Origin: Alectoria sarmentosa
Lineage: Eukaryota; Ascomycota; Lecanoromycetes; Lecanorales; Parmeliaceae
DNA: 64,000 nucleotides
Direction: 5' to 3'
NCBI GenBank assembly: GCA_009733775.1
Contig: WOGZ01000051.1
Span: 62,001 to 126,000 of the forward strand
Shown here: positions 25,331-36,526 of the stretch, in pieces
Numbering within the stretch: position 1 is the stretch's first letter
Layout: every line of letters begins with the position of its first letter
Translations under genes and position numbers: made by a program
The notes under the pieces: model-generated
Seen by the model: the letters and a program-made list of their open reading frames with translations, nothing else
The model's database searches: none
What the model was told of the DNA's origin: nothing

Positions 25331-25845
25331 CGCTCGCTTTGGCTGCATCAGACGGCTGATGTGCAGAAGCCCGTTTACTACTGGCTGACGATGCGAGTAT
25401 CAGAGGCCTTCTCCAAAGCTTCATGTGAGCAGGGCGCGGGCTCGAATGGTTGAAGATTATTCGAAGGCTTGATAGGGGTCCCTGTTCCGGGAAATGGTGG
25501 TATCACTTCTTGGTGCTTTGAGGATGAGAGCAGGTATGTGAGGGCTGGGATTGACTCAACATGCTCCTGGTAAAGCGGTGAGACATCATAGTCAGCGAGT
25601 TCGCAACTGTTTCGCGGACGCAGTCGACTGGCTTTACGATACCATTGAGTGGAAGCAGAGATATATGCTGCGGGACTGGACCAAGCGCGAGGAATCGAGG
25701 CGAGCGGGATAAGGGGTCAGAGAATTTGCGAAAGAATATCCGTTGAGAAATGGGCCTTGAAAAAGATGGCTTTGGCAAGGTAGGCGGCGGGCAGGATTTT
25801 CCTTGGCTGGTTTGAAGATGTGTGATCATTAGAAGGAGTCGTCTA

Positions 25846-26031
25846 TCAAACCGACATCTCCACTCCTTTACTTCCGCAGAACAACTTCGCTCTTCTGATC
25901 CATTGAGCGTACTCATCGTCCCCCCTCCATCCCCACCCCCATGCACCAACACCAAAAAACACCCAAGTAAAAAAGAAGCCTGAACCTAGAAACGCAGCGA
26001 AGAACAGGGGAACGGGACTGGGTACGGCCAT
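25846..26031 (-). CDS. Possible short membrane peptide
   Basis: A 61-aa frame starting with ATG. Its N-terminal half is strongly hydrophobic (PLFFAAFLGSGFFFTWVFFG) and the tail is polar. It could be a single-pass membrane peptide or the first exon of a larger gene, but composition alone supports it. No family recognised. Confidence 0.2.
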   Translation of the reverse strand: MAVPSPVPLFFAAFLGSGFFFTWVFFGVGAWGWGWRGDDEYAQWIRRAKLFCGSKGVEMSV

Positions 26032-26375
26032 CCTTCAACCTGGGTCTTAGACCTCGTGACGGAGCAATGGAAGACGGAAAAGAGAACACGCGTCAGTGAA
26101 ATCCGGAGGAGTTTGGCCGCAGCAATGTATGTCTAAATATAGTGATAACCCAACAGGGTGTGAAAGGAAACATGCCTACCATACCACCTACCCAGAACAT
26201 TGCTCTGCGGGAACTCCAAAAGCAATGCCCATCACGCTATCCGTATGCTCCGTCGTCTGATACTGCCATAAGCTTCCTGCCATGACTGTGTGTGGTGTTA
26301 CGAACCAGAAGAACTATTCGTCCAATCCAACCTCATCATGACAAATCTGGCGTCACCCAAGAGTTGGTTTTCCTC

Positions 26376-28568
26376 TCAATCAGTCATTCCTTCACTCTCC
26401 TCTCCACCCGTGCTATACGCGTCAATCATATCGCTCTTGTGATCGTCCTCTTCCTCAACATCAGCCATGTCCTCGTCCACAATTTGCCCCACTTCCACTC
26501 TCATTTCGACCGCTCTTTCCCCTTCTTGTCCCTCTACGTCTTCAGGTGGTGGCGTGAAGTCCCACACTTCCATTATGGTCCGCCCTGCTCTACTAGCCAT
26601 CACAACACATCTTTCACTCTCGAATGCGACCCTCCACACAGCTTCTGCTGGTTGGCTTAGCTCTCTGATTTGTCCTCCCGTTTTTGTGTCCCAGATCTTG
26701 ACTCTGCCATCGCTACCACCACTGACAATCCGTGCGTCGTCGAACTGTAGAGAAGTGACACTATTGTCGTGGGCCGCAAGACGGTGGATAGGAGCGTTGG
26801 TGATGAGTGACCAAACGCGGACAGAGCCATCAGAGCCTCCTGTCACGAGCGTATTACCACGCATCTGAAGTTGACCGACCAAGGAGGTATGGCCTTGAAG
26901 GATGGCTTGACAGGTACTGCGTGGATCAATCGGTCAGCTGCTGCGTCCACAGGCAAGATGGGGAGATCAGGTATCATACCCGTCTTGCGGATTCCATATC
27001 CTGACACTTGTGTCCAAGCTACCTGTCGCAATTCTGTGTCCGTCAAAGGCAATGGCGTAGATCTGGCTGAAGTGACCTTGCAGGGTGCGCAGACATTGTC
27101 CGGTTGGAATGCTCCATATCTTTGCGGTAGTGTCGTAACTTCCTGACACAACAAGATCTCCATGAATCTCCAAGCAGCGAACGCTAGCTTGATGGCCCAT
27201 GAGAACGTTCGTGCATGCGCCAGTAGTCAAGTCCCACACGCGCAACGTAGTATCTCTCGAGCCAGAGATTGCAGTTCTCGCGTCCGACATCTTGAGACAA
27301 CGAACGGTGGAAGTGTGACCCCGTAAAGTGTGTACACTCGTCCTGTGTAGACGAGTCAGCACTGGATCTGACCTCGCCTCCTGCTCGACTTACCCAGTAG
27401 CCATATTCCATACCCTGACATCTCGATCACACCCACCACTGACCAGTATATCTTCCCAAGGGACCATCGCCCAGACGCCCATCTGATGTCCCAGCAGGGT
27501 TCTCTGATGATCTCCTCGAGTATTGAAGACATGAATCTTGGCATTGTCGAGGGCGACAACTATGTACTTTTTCGTCAAATGCAAGCTTGTCACTACGCCT
27601 TGATCAGGGTGGATGTGTCTCGCGGTCATCAGACCTCCTTTTCTCCAGGCCGATTCCACCAAATACCTGTGCTTGAAGTGTGACCGATGAGTAGTGTTGG
27701 GTCTGGGTTTCCTTTGTTTTCGGGAGCCTGGAGTGGGTACCGAGTCGGAAGGAGTAGCGACAACTTCCGGGTTCTCATCGATAGCTGACATGTTATCAAG
27801 TACACGGCTGGGCGACGCTGAGCGCAGATGTTGATTGTAGAGGATTTGACTGACTGATGCGGCTGAGTTGTTCATACTTGAGCCGATCGAGTCGCTGGAC
27901 ATCCTACGGAATGCATGTTTCTCACACAATGTTTTCCAAGCTGAATCGTCGCTCACAATCTCCCGCCATCTCCTCGAAACCTGTGAGGCTCGAACAAAGG
28001 TTCTGGGGTCGTCGACGAATTCGAGTATCTGTAACATATTAACCAAAATACCGCAGCCACTACCTAGCATGAATTATCATACCCTAAAGCAGAGTTCGTT
28101 CGGTAATGCCTTGAACGGATCTTTTTTCAGTCTTGGACTGACGATCTGGTGCAAGAAGCTCAAAGTATGGTTATCGCACTCATCCACCAGAGATCTCAAC
28201 CAGTTCTCTTTTGCCGTAATATCCAACACCCGAAACAAGTTCCGTGCTTCCTCCAGGATTGGATCCTCGACGTCGTCCAGGGCGAGGTGCCAAGAAGTGG
28301 GTGATCTCTGATGTGGAGTTGGACTCGGTGCGGGTGTCGGAGGGGAAGCAGGGGCGGAAGGTAAGAGAGGGTTTGGAATGGATTGTGGCATCGTGGAAGT
28401 GGTATTTGGCGTCAGCGGCGGTTTTGGATGGTTATACTGCATCGAGTCTTTCTTTCGTGAGAGGCGTGAACCAAGGGTCACTGGACCCGAAGAACGTCTG
28501 GCATGCATAAACATGTCGTGATCTGGGTCTGAAGCCGCTCGGCCATTATTCCTGTACTTAAAATCCAT
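26376..28568 (-). CDS. F-box / WD40 repeat protein, SCF ubiquitin-ligase substrate receptor
   Basis: Four exons, 28083..28568, 27394..28028, 26980..27342 and 26376..26916, encode 674 aa; all introns are 54-63 bases. Residues 1-130 are low-complexity Ser/Pro-rich. The F-box is near 150-205 and is split by intron 1 (FKALPNELCFR | ILEFVDDPRTF). WD40 blades run from ~300 to ~600, with repeats such as LRGHTSTVRCLKM, LMGHQASVRCLEI, LQGHFSQIYAIAF and LQGHTSLVGQLQM. The C-terminal 60 residues are acidic. It resembles Fbxw7/Cdc4-type proteins that recruit phosphorylated substrates to the SCF complex. It could correspond to Neurospora FWD-1, but I cannot tell it from other family members by eye. A five-codon upstream ORF overlaps the start codon. 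Confidence 0.88.
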
Positions 28569-28575
28569 ATCCCAT
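28558..28575 (-). promoter_or_regulatory. Minimal upstream ORF overlapping the F-box/WD40 start
   Basis: ATG GGA TAT GGA TTT TAA begins seven bases before the main ATG and ends inside the main coding sequence, in another frame. If the transcript starts upstream of it, scanning ribosomes meet this ATG first. Confidence 0.4.
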
Positions 28576-29979
28576 GAAGCTGACTTGTAGAGTGTGATCG
28601 TGCACGAGGTAGAGCTAATGTCTATGTACGGGTGTGACAAGTGATGCGGTGATTGTCCTGGTCTGCTGATGATGTCGCTCCAGAAAGATTGCTGTGTCTC
28701 AGAAAAGAATAATGGGCCAAACCAGTGCAGGTTCCAACAATGAAGTCTTTCACCTCTGATCCTCAATCCAAGTTTTCCAAGCTGGGTGGTCAGCAAAGCT
28801 GATCGCTTGAGCAATCCTTGAGCAAGAAAGCCGAGGAAAGAAGCAATCGCAGGATGAGGGGTAAGAGGGTAAATGTTTTATTCTTCTCAGGTCCAGGTAC
28901 AAGGTTTTATAGTACATCGGTACCTAAATGTTTCTGGGTAAAACGACCAGCTGGGAGATGTCATGCCCGAGGTCGTCCAGTCCTTGATGCGCTTGGCGAG
29001 CGGAGAGTTCTGGCGGCTGGAGGAGTGGCGCGGCGTTCCTCGGGGAAATTGGAAACTGCAGGGGGGTTTGGCTCGGCGGGGTTTTTCTAGGCGTCTTGAG
29101 TCTTCCTCCTTCCTTTTCCGTCTCAGGTACCTGATGCAGAACGTCAATACCTTTCAACAGTTAATGGCTGGTACACCACTTCCAAAGCAGACAGGAATAG
29201 ATCAGTCTGGACCCTGAGAGCCCACAGACTTGAAAACAAAGAGAATAAAAAGAAGAGAGAGCTGGCCAGAATGTCCAGAACAGAAACTCGACTTATTCCA
29301 GATGGCGTCCACCAAAAAGGGTTGTGAAACTGTCTAATGAATATTGAAGGCAAGGTCAATACTACTTTGAGAATGAACAACAGGGATGGTGGAACGCCCT
29401 TAGATGATGGGACTGTTGCCTGCTGCAGTATCATGCGTTGACTTTGCCCAGATAATAATCAAATATATCTGCAGGAACGTGATGATCCGTGTTACCTCCC
29501 TCAACAGTTGTTTTGACTGCCGCCATGGGCACCCTGAATGACTTCAATTGGGGAAGCACGATACCCCAAGTCAATCTGCTTTCCTGTCTGCAATAATACA
29601 ATTGATCAGCTTCCTATCTATGCACAAATATTACTATGTAAGTCTTGTGTATCTGATTGCCTTCGCCTTCTGAATCTTCATATGTGATCAAGGATGGCAG
29701 TGTTGTAGTAATCGACCCCGAAGTGTTCAAGAGTGAAAACCTCCCTTATTCACACGATTTATACACGTAGGGCGCTCCTATCCGCAAACCACCACCCAGC
29801 TCGCACGATTTTTCAACGAAACATTCCTCTTCGCCGATACGCTACTCCTCGCCCAGACGCTTCTTACACCCAAGAGTGCCCAGGGGATGGACTTTTCCTA
29901 CATACCAACGGAATACGCTGGGTACACTGATCTTGAATTCACCTTACCGCGGACAGTGAACATCCACCACCACTACGAA
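28576..29979. other. Divergent intergenic region
   Basis: Between the F-box/WD40 and MARVEL gene starts. It has no supported gene. An open frame at 29733-29927 has a presequence-like composition but no ATG. Confidence 0.4.
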
Positions 29980-30789
29980 ATGCGTTTCAAGACGACAGGC
30001 CAGACCATCTCGCCATCCTACCTCTTCAACGTCCGTATCCTCCAGGTCGCGCTGGCTCTCGTCTATCTCGTACTACTATGCTACTCAGGTGTCCACCATG
30101 GCTGGTGGCTCAATCTTCGTCAGCCGTTGGGCTTCGGCAGTGCGTGTTCTCCTTCTCCTCATCACTCTTTGTATGCACTTTTCGAACCCTTCACAGCAGT
30201 GTTTGGCGAAGAGTGGTCCCCATTCTCCTACCGCCTGTACGATCCACAGTCACCAAATCATGTCATTGCACGGCGTTCCTCCAATGCTCAGCAGTCCGCA
30301 TGGAAATCCAAGAGAGCGAGACCGCCACATCGCCAGCAGACCGCTGTTCTCGTGCCACTGCTGACTTTGCCCAGTCTCAGCATCGCTCCTGACCATCCTA
30401 GTCGCCATGCCCGACATTCTCAAACGAGATTTTACGCTCTCGAATACGCTCTCGACCTACCTGGTCCATTTCCTCCGCGTGCTTTTCGAAGTCATTCTCA
30501 TCGCACTCTGGTCCGCCGCCTTCGTCACCATGTTGCTACCCAAAGGCAAGGATTTCAGATTGCTCTTCAACAGGCCACCGTACGTCCAATGGAACTGTGC
30601 GGCTGTGTTTGCTGCGATTGAGTTGTAAGCAAACTCCCCTTTACGTTGCTTGTAACGAAAAGCGTGACGGTCGTTGGAAGGGCGAAACATCAGGTCTTGA
30701 TGCTGATAGAATGTTGCAGGCTTGTGTTTGTCTGGACTATGATGCTCGTGCTGCAGGAGAAGTACAGGGTTCACGGTGGGTCTGCTTAG
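29980..30789 (+). CDS. MARVEL-like four-helix membrane protein
   Basis: Exons 29980..30139, 30375..30624 and 30720..30789 encode 159 aa. The first intron is long (235 bases); the frames across it only match when GTGCGT (30140) is joined to the acceptor after CCCAG (30374). Four hydrophobic helices result: VRILQVALALVYLVLLCYSG, SASLLTILVAMPDI, VHFLRVLFEVILIALWSAAF and AAIELLLVFVWTMMLVL. That matches the size and layout of fungal MARVEL proteins of the plasma membrane (Nce102-like eisosome or vesicle factors). The first helix is followed by YSGVHHGWW. The start at 29980 gives the usual short cytosolic lead MRFKTTGQTISPSYL; an upstream in-frame ATG at 29887 exists. Confidence 0.7.
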
Positions 30790-31285
30790 ATATGCCCTCC
30801 CTTAGAGGGCCGTTGCTGAAATGTCCAGTCTAGGCACCAGTGGTGTTTGAGCTAGGAGTCAGCTACGAAGGGGTTGCGTCTACTGCCATTCCTGGAGTAA
30901 ATATCTGATGGGGACGATAGCTTTGTCTTTACGACCTGTCGTGTCGCTGGTCTTCCCCGTGGGGCTTCAATGATAGAATGTGGAGCGTTGATGTTTTCAG
31001 GATGTTAATGAGAGCAATCGGTCATAGCTCGTGCTGTGCTCTATCAATATCATTCCATTGTCTACATGTCACATCTTCTCTCCGTTTTCGTTTCCCGGTC
31101 TGAATATCCGGAGCTCTCTTCTTTCGAAGGTCCACATTGTCGAAGCCCTTGTTGTTAAGTAAGTCGTGTCTCACCATGTCATGATGGGCACTCATAATAG
31201 AAAACACAGGATCATATAATCGCCTGCTTTCTCATTGGGCTTTTGATACATTGCTCTACCTTCCTAGTCCCCTTCCCTCAAACTG
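30790..31285. other. Convergent 3' region
   Basis: Between the MARVEL and CCT8 gene ends. Likely 3' UTRs; nothing else seen. Confidence 0.5.
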
Positions 31286-33125
31286 CTAATCCTCATCCCA
31301 ATCCGGATTCTGCCCACCCGGGGGTTTCGGCCCTCCAGCTTGCCTCGCTACGATGATCTGATCCACACTCAGCACCGTCCTCGCGGCCTCCGTCGCCAGC
31401 CTAATAGCCCACTGCTTTGACACCAGCAGATCGAGGATCCCTTCTTCCTTCGCATCTAATGTTCCCGTACCGTCGTCGTTCTCCACGTCCACACCCATCG
31501 TCCAATCCGGCTCGTCCTCTTCGTCGTCATCTTCATCTTCGTCACCGTCATCGTCGTCATTTTGGTTGGAGGAAGATTTGTGATGGGCAGCATATAAGGT
31601 TGCAAGAACCTCGGTAGCGTCTAGACCAGCGGACTCGGCGAGCGTGCGGGGAATGACTTCGAACGCTTCCGCATACTTCTTGATGGCATACTGTGACAAC
31701 TCAGGCGTCCTTTCCCCAAACGCTGATATCCGCTCAATCAATTGCATTTCTGTAGCACCGGCTCCGGGTACCAGTTTGGGATCTCTCGTAATAGCTTTCA
31801 CAACATTAACACCGTCATCGATCGCTCTCTCAATATCGTCGAGATGGTTTTGTGTAGCCCCTCTTATGACTAGCGTAGCTGTCCGAGTAGCGTCGTTTTC
31901 TTGCCTGAATACTGTAACGCGGTCTCCGCCTATCTCCAGCGTTTCGACTATGTCGACTTTACCCATCTCATCCGGCATTGGTGCGCCGAGACGAGCGAGG
32001 GGTGTGGCGCCCACGACGCGACAAAGACGGCGGAGTTCAAACTTCGAAAGGACTTTGACGACAAGAATGCCGAAGCGGTTGAGGTAGTGAAGTGCTAATT
32101 CTCCCACGGTTGAGCCTGCTACGACTACTCGTAGGCCCGAGTCATGTAGCTCTTTGATGATAGTTTCGAGTTGGCTTTCCTCCCCTTTGGTGAAATCCAT
32201 CATCTCCTTCGCATTGTGCAACAGCACCGTTCCCTTCGTCTCTGTCTGGCTTGTATCAATCGGACACGAGAAAACGCCCACCTTTGCCTTCTTAGCCTTC
32301 TTGATGCTTCCGTCTGGCTCGCGGCCGAATACCATGCCTTTGACCACTTTTGACTGTTCGAGGCTGCCGCCCATGATTTTCACGACGCGGATGTTGTCGA
32401 CGTTGAAATTTACGGCCTGTTTGGGAAGGACAGCGAGGACGGCTTCGGCGACCATGTCGGCGAGGAAGTCTTCGGAGCCGGATTGTTTGGAGGCGATCAC
32501 TGTGCGGATGGCTTTGGCGAGTTCGGGGTGGGAGCGGAGGTCTTTTACCGAGTCGACAACGAGCTCTGCCGGAACATTAGTGCAATGCTCCATTCATCGC
32601 CGTATCAACTTGTTTCTGCAAGCACACATACGGTCCAAACACCTCAATGCCTCCTTCTGTGCCCTCTCAAACCCCTGCACCACATCACTAGTCTTCAACC
32701 CCATCCTCAGCAGCTCCTCGGCCTTTTTCAACATCTCCCCACACAGCACTATCACCATATTCGTAGCATCGCCCATCTCCGCTTCTTGCTGTTGACTAGC
32801 CATTACTATGAGCTTTGCTGCAGGATGCACAACATCGAGTTCTCGTAATATGGAGGCCGCATCGGAGGTCAGTATCATCTTTTGCAAATGATTGATGACG
32901 ATTTTATTCCGGCCATAGGGACCAAGTGATGTTTGCACCGTTTGGGCTATGGCTCGACATGCTTCTATGTTCCGTATTACAGCACCGTCTTCGGATTCGT
33001 AGCTGGAAAATAATCAGTCGAAGGTCTTATTGGAGGTCTTATGCTGAGGCACTGAAAAAGACATACTTTTGGTATCCTTGCTTGAAGAGACCACCATTAG
33101 GCGCACCGGGCATAGAAAGAGACAT
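31286..33125 (-). CDS. CCT8: T-complex protein 1 subunit theta (CCT8)
   Basis: Exons 33067..33125, 32632..33002 and 31286..32565 encode 569 aa. This is the theta subunit of the cytosolic TRiC/CCT chaperonin that folds actin, tubulin and WD40 proteins. Group II chaperonin marks are clear: TSLGPYGRNKIV near 50, VVHPAAKLIVMASQQQE, GDATNMVIVL (the theta variant of GDGTT), GGSLEQSKVVKGMVF, and VPGAGATEMQL near 400. The C terminus LSVDQIIVARQAGG is typical of the subunit. Between two conserved blocks (~477-498) there is a ~20-residue run of Asp/Glu, longer than I expect for the family (see findings). Divergent from the methyltransferase-like gene, 258 bases between start codons. Confidence 0.95.
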
Positions 33126-33383
33126 CTTGGTGGGCTACAAGAAGTGGAGAAGAACAGATTTGGAGGACAGCTTGCGAGGCACCAGAGAATTATGTTCTTG
33201 GCACCATGCAATCTTTTGGAACGCGGTAGTTAGCGCGACTGCAGATCTCGGCTGCCGTAGCAAAACCCTAGTTACTGTGATGACTTTTTGTCAGGGTTTG
33301 CTGAAAGAAGAGTGTTTGATACGAGTACTTACTTGTCAAGCCATATCCTCAATCGTCTTCACGAATCCTTCCATTCCCCCGCC
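33126..33383. promoter_or_regulatory. Divergent promoter, CCT8 / methyltransferase-like gene
   Basis: A 258-base interval between two opposed ATGs. Transcription of both genes must start in or near it. No distinctive motif identified. Confidence 0.5.
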
Positions 33384-34407
33384 ATGGCCTTTCCCCTGCC
33401 CATTCCTCCACTTCGTCTCTTCGAAATCGATGATCAATCTTGGTACTGAACCTCTACCCCATCCCGTTCTTACCAATAAATACCAACTCAATTCTAGGTT
33501 TCCCGCTCCTTTCCGCGCTTTCGTCCAAGCTGGTCTCACTTTCTTCTGGGAATACAAAGCCCCAATCCTCCAGCCCGCATCCCCGGCCTCTCTCGTTGCC
33601 CGTACGCTCCAAACCGTCCTCGGCCCGTCCATTGCCGACTATACGTTTGTCGATTTTTGCTCCGGTGCCGGCGGACCTACGCCGTTCATAGAGCAGGAGG
33701 TCAACAAAGCCTTCAAGAAATTGAGTGATGGTGGGAACATACTCGTACGGAACGAGGACACGGGGGCGAACGGGCATATGAATGGTTCAGGAGACGGAGG
33801 GCGAGGAGGTGGGGTGGACTTCGTGATGACCGACATCCACCCCCATTTGCCAGAATGGGTGAAAGCCAGCAAAAAGAGCAAAAACCTGCACTACGTCCCC
33901 TCCCCCGTCGACGCAGCCAATGCCCCGCACGACTTGCTCTCGATGGCCGGCACGCAGGAGAAGAACAAGAAAATATTCCGCCTCTTTTCCCTTGCTTTTC
34001 ACCACTTCCCCGACCCCCTCGCCACTCGAATTCTGCACAACACTCTCACACATTCGTCCGGCTTTGCAATTTTCGAGCTGCAGGATCGCGACTTGGGTAG
34101 CATATTTACGATATTGGGCATGTTTCCGTTGCTGTGGGCGGGAAGTTGGTATTGGTTTTGGGGCGATTGGGGGCTACTTTTTTGGACTTATGTGGTACCG
34201 GTGGTGCCGTTCGTGTTGGTGTTTGACGGGGTGATTAGTTCTCTGAGGACAAGGCGGGAGGGGGAGGTTTTGGAGTTGATTAGGGAGTGTGGGGCTAGTA
34301 CGGAGGGGTGGAGGTTTGAGACAGGGAGGGAGGTACATACGTGGACAGGGGGAACGATGAATTATTTTATTGGGATTAAGAAATCTGGTGGGAAGAAGAT
34401 GCAGTGA
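33384..34407 (+). CDS. Methyltransferase-like protein with C-terminal membrane helices
   Basis: Exons 33384..33442 and 33498..34407 encode 322 aa. After a short lead (MAFPLPIPPLRLFEIDDQSW), a glycine loop YTFVDFCSGAGGPTP at ~73-87 resembles motif I of SAM-dependent methyltransferases. It is followed by DFVMTDIHPH (a motif II-like Asp) and IFRLFSLAFHHFPDPLATRI, like the post-motif of that fold. The last third has two hydrophobic helices (IFTILGMFPLLWAGSWYWFW and LLFWTYVVPVVPFVLVFDG). I recognise this as a widespread uncharacterised fungal type; the substrate is unknown. It lies tail-to-tail with the polyketide synthase (174-base gap), so it may belong to that cluster or be an unrelated neighbour. 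The much longer open frame reaching back to 32926 is not used; it crosses the promoter. Confidence 0.7.
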
Positions 34408-34581
34408 TAGGTACAGAGACGTTTCTTCGCCTAAGACAGCTAGCCGGGATGTGAAATTGTATGGCCCATAATCTATGTAATCTATGATATAAACTCGCTG
34501 AGATGCTGGGACGGCAGAAAGAAGCGGTATACGGTCGTATTAAGCCACCATTCGTCTGTATCGAGCATCATCTCAGGTGAC

Positions 34582-35966
34582 TCAGTCAACGTCTTCAGTG
34601 AGAAGACCGTCTATTGTCGCTTTTGGCCTCCGTAGTATCATCATCTCCAGCGAGATACCCGGCCCAAATGCACAAGCAACCACATGCTCCCTCCCCTCTC
34701 CCAAATTCCTTAGAAGGTCCATGACTGCCATTATCGTCGCGCTGGAGCTGTTGCCACAACTCACGTAGATTTCGTAACTTGCTCGTAGATGATCCACAGT
34801 CAGGTTCATTGCTTGTTCAACGCCAGTAATGATCGTTGAACCTCCAGGATGGAGCGCCCAGTCGAAGTCACTAGCCACAGGAGATTTGCCATTCGTATGC
34901 AATGCTGGGATTGATTTCAAGAGGTCTTGAAAGGCTGGAGATACTGCAGCGGCGGCCATGGCTGGTACGCGAGGTGTAAGGACGACCTTCCAACCTTGAG
35001 AAAAATTAACTTTCAGATACACTGAATCTGACCATGGATACTATACGAACCCAAAGGGTCGACGTCGAAGCCCAAGTCTTTATCCGTGTCCTCCAGTATC
35101 TCATGCTTCCAACCCAGGAGCTCATAGACCGGCGTGAGGACATCATGTTCTTCTCCAATACCATTGCTCAGGACGCAGGCCGAGGCACAGTCGCTGAACA
35201 GACAGACCCCGATTCGTGTCTTCTGCTCCTTGTCGATCGAATCCAACTCTGACCGCACCATGACACTCGACAATTCGCAAGCGAAGACTAACACTCGTGC
35301 AGGCTTCTTTCGAAACGATGACCCTAGTGCCAGGTTTGCGGCTGCCCGTATTGCTGCGAGCCCCCCTGAGCAGCCTATACCGTGCAGCAATACCTTCTCC
35401 ACACCGGCCCGTAGTCCTAGCTCTTTTGTAACGTAGTGATCAAAGCCAGGGTTGGCAGAATTCGTACATGTTGTAGAGACAACATGTGTAATTTCGTCCA
35501 CGTTCCCACCCCATTCTTCTATGGCTTTCTTGCATGCTTTGACGGATAAGCCAACGCCTTCTTTACGGAAGAAGTCATTGAGCTCGGAGATGCTGGGGGC
35601 AGTGGGCTGATTAACGAGAGGATGATCGATGTCGCCGACGGCAGCACGAGCGTCGATGCCAGTGTAGCGATTGATAGAGAGAACCTTTTTGAGCCTGGGA
35701 CAAAGCTTTTGTCAGCATGAAGGAATGATAAGCTTGACGGGCAATTGAGAATTGAAAGCCATTGCGGGTCAGGGATTAGGAAAGTGAGATCTGACAGGAA
35801 AGCCTCACGCTGTTGACGGTGGATAGAACCTGTTGGCCAGAGTCTCTAGGGCTTCCGGTCCCACTCTGAAAGGCGGATATTCTGCACCCAGACCAAGGAT
35901 AGAAAGGTTGAGACCGCTTTCAAAACGATCGTGTGTGGTAGTGCCGTTGACTGCTGTAGGTGACAT
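34582..35966 (-). CDS. Type III polyketide synthase (chalcone/stilbene synthase superfamily)
   Basis: Exons 35809..35966, 35051..35694 and 34582..34994 encode 404 aa, the typical length. The thiolase-fold catalytic triad is intact: Cys ~129 in VSTTCTNSANPGFD, His ~316 in WALHPGGS and Asn ~349 in YVSCGNSSS. The GFGPG-type loop reads AFGPGIS. These enzymes condense malonyl-CoA onto a fatty-acyl starter and cyclise to alkylresorcinols, alkylresorcylic acids or pyrones in fungi; the product here cannot be told from sequence. The joint FDVDPLG | WKVVLTPRV across the last intron is in phase and family-like. It shares a 560-base promoter with the P450, suggesting co-expression and oxidation of its product. 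Confidence 0.93.
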
Positions 35967-36526
35967 GGCTGGGACAGCAGAGAAAATAGTAGAAAAATGG
36001 CTATTGCAATCGCAGTGGGCGCTCGTGATGCACTACCGTGATAGTCTAGTACCTGACTTTTGTGCTGTAAAGACTGTTGGGGAGCTAGTGGATGTAAGCT
36101 GCTGAGTGGTCATAGCTAGCGAGAAACGGGAATACGGGATGGGCAATGCAAGGTACCAGGCAACAAGGTGGGCGATTGGATAGTAAACGTCATAGCGGGA
36201 GATCGTTGAGGAAACGATTACGCATCTCAGGCATCTAGCAAGACTCAAAGAGACGGGAGATAAGAGAGAGTAATCGGAGTTATCAGCGATTCAACCTCGT
36301 CCGCGCCGACAATCCCCAGGATCTCGGATTTCGATCTCCGAGATCACTTACGAGTTGACTGCTATTTACTAGCCCTACTTTATTCATCAAGTTCTCACAA
36401 CATCTCCCCGAGGGTCCCGTCACAAGCACCAGACAAGCGCTACTTTACCCTCTGGGCGCTATCCTCTAGGCGTAACGGTTGACCAGCAGTGGTCGGACCT
36501 TCCTCCGACCCGCCAAGAGCCCCGCA
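35967..36526. promoter_or_regulatory. Bidirectional promoter of the PKS/P450 pair
   Basis: 560 bases between two opposed start codons. It carries a perfect 9-base inverted repeat at 36320-36345 (next entry). Nothing else in it looks coding. Confidence 0.65.
36320..36345. promoter_or_regulatory. CGG-N10-CCG palindrome, candidate Zn2Cys6 factor site
   Basis: GATCTCGGA is followed after 8 bases by its exact reverse complement TCCGAGATC. The inner triplets are CGG and CCG, 10 bases apart, the spacing bound by Put3-type binuclear zinc-cluster dimers. Position is about 207 bases before the P450 ATG and 354 before the PKS ATG. Function is inferred. Confidence 0.5.

Larger units (their letters stand above)
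21328..26375. other. Gene-poor 5-kb region
   Basis: Both strands hold only short, mutually overlapping ORFs. Two weak candidates are annotated separately (24756..25330 + and 25846..26031 -). Simple repeats occur at 21857-21880 (AAT)n and 23947-23972 (8-base unit). I find no transposon ORF or tRNA. Confidence 0.5.

Noticed and set aside
29733..29927. Presequence-like ORF before the MARVEL gene
   Set aside because: Begins with GTG, has no ATG and no continuation by splicing.
31644..32087. 147-codon + ORF inside CCT8
   Set aside because: Antisense shadow of the conserved chaperonin exon.
32926..33383. Upstream part of the 493-codon + frame
   Set aside because: It overlaps CCT8 exons on the other strand and the shared promoter. 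The family-like product begins at 33384 with a spliced first exon.
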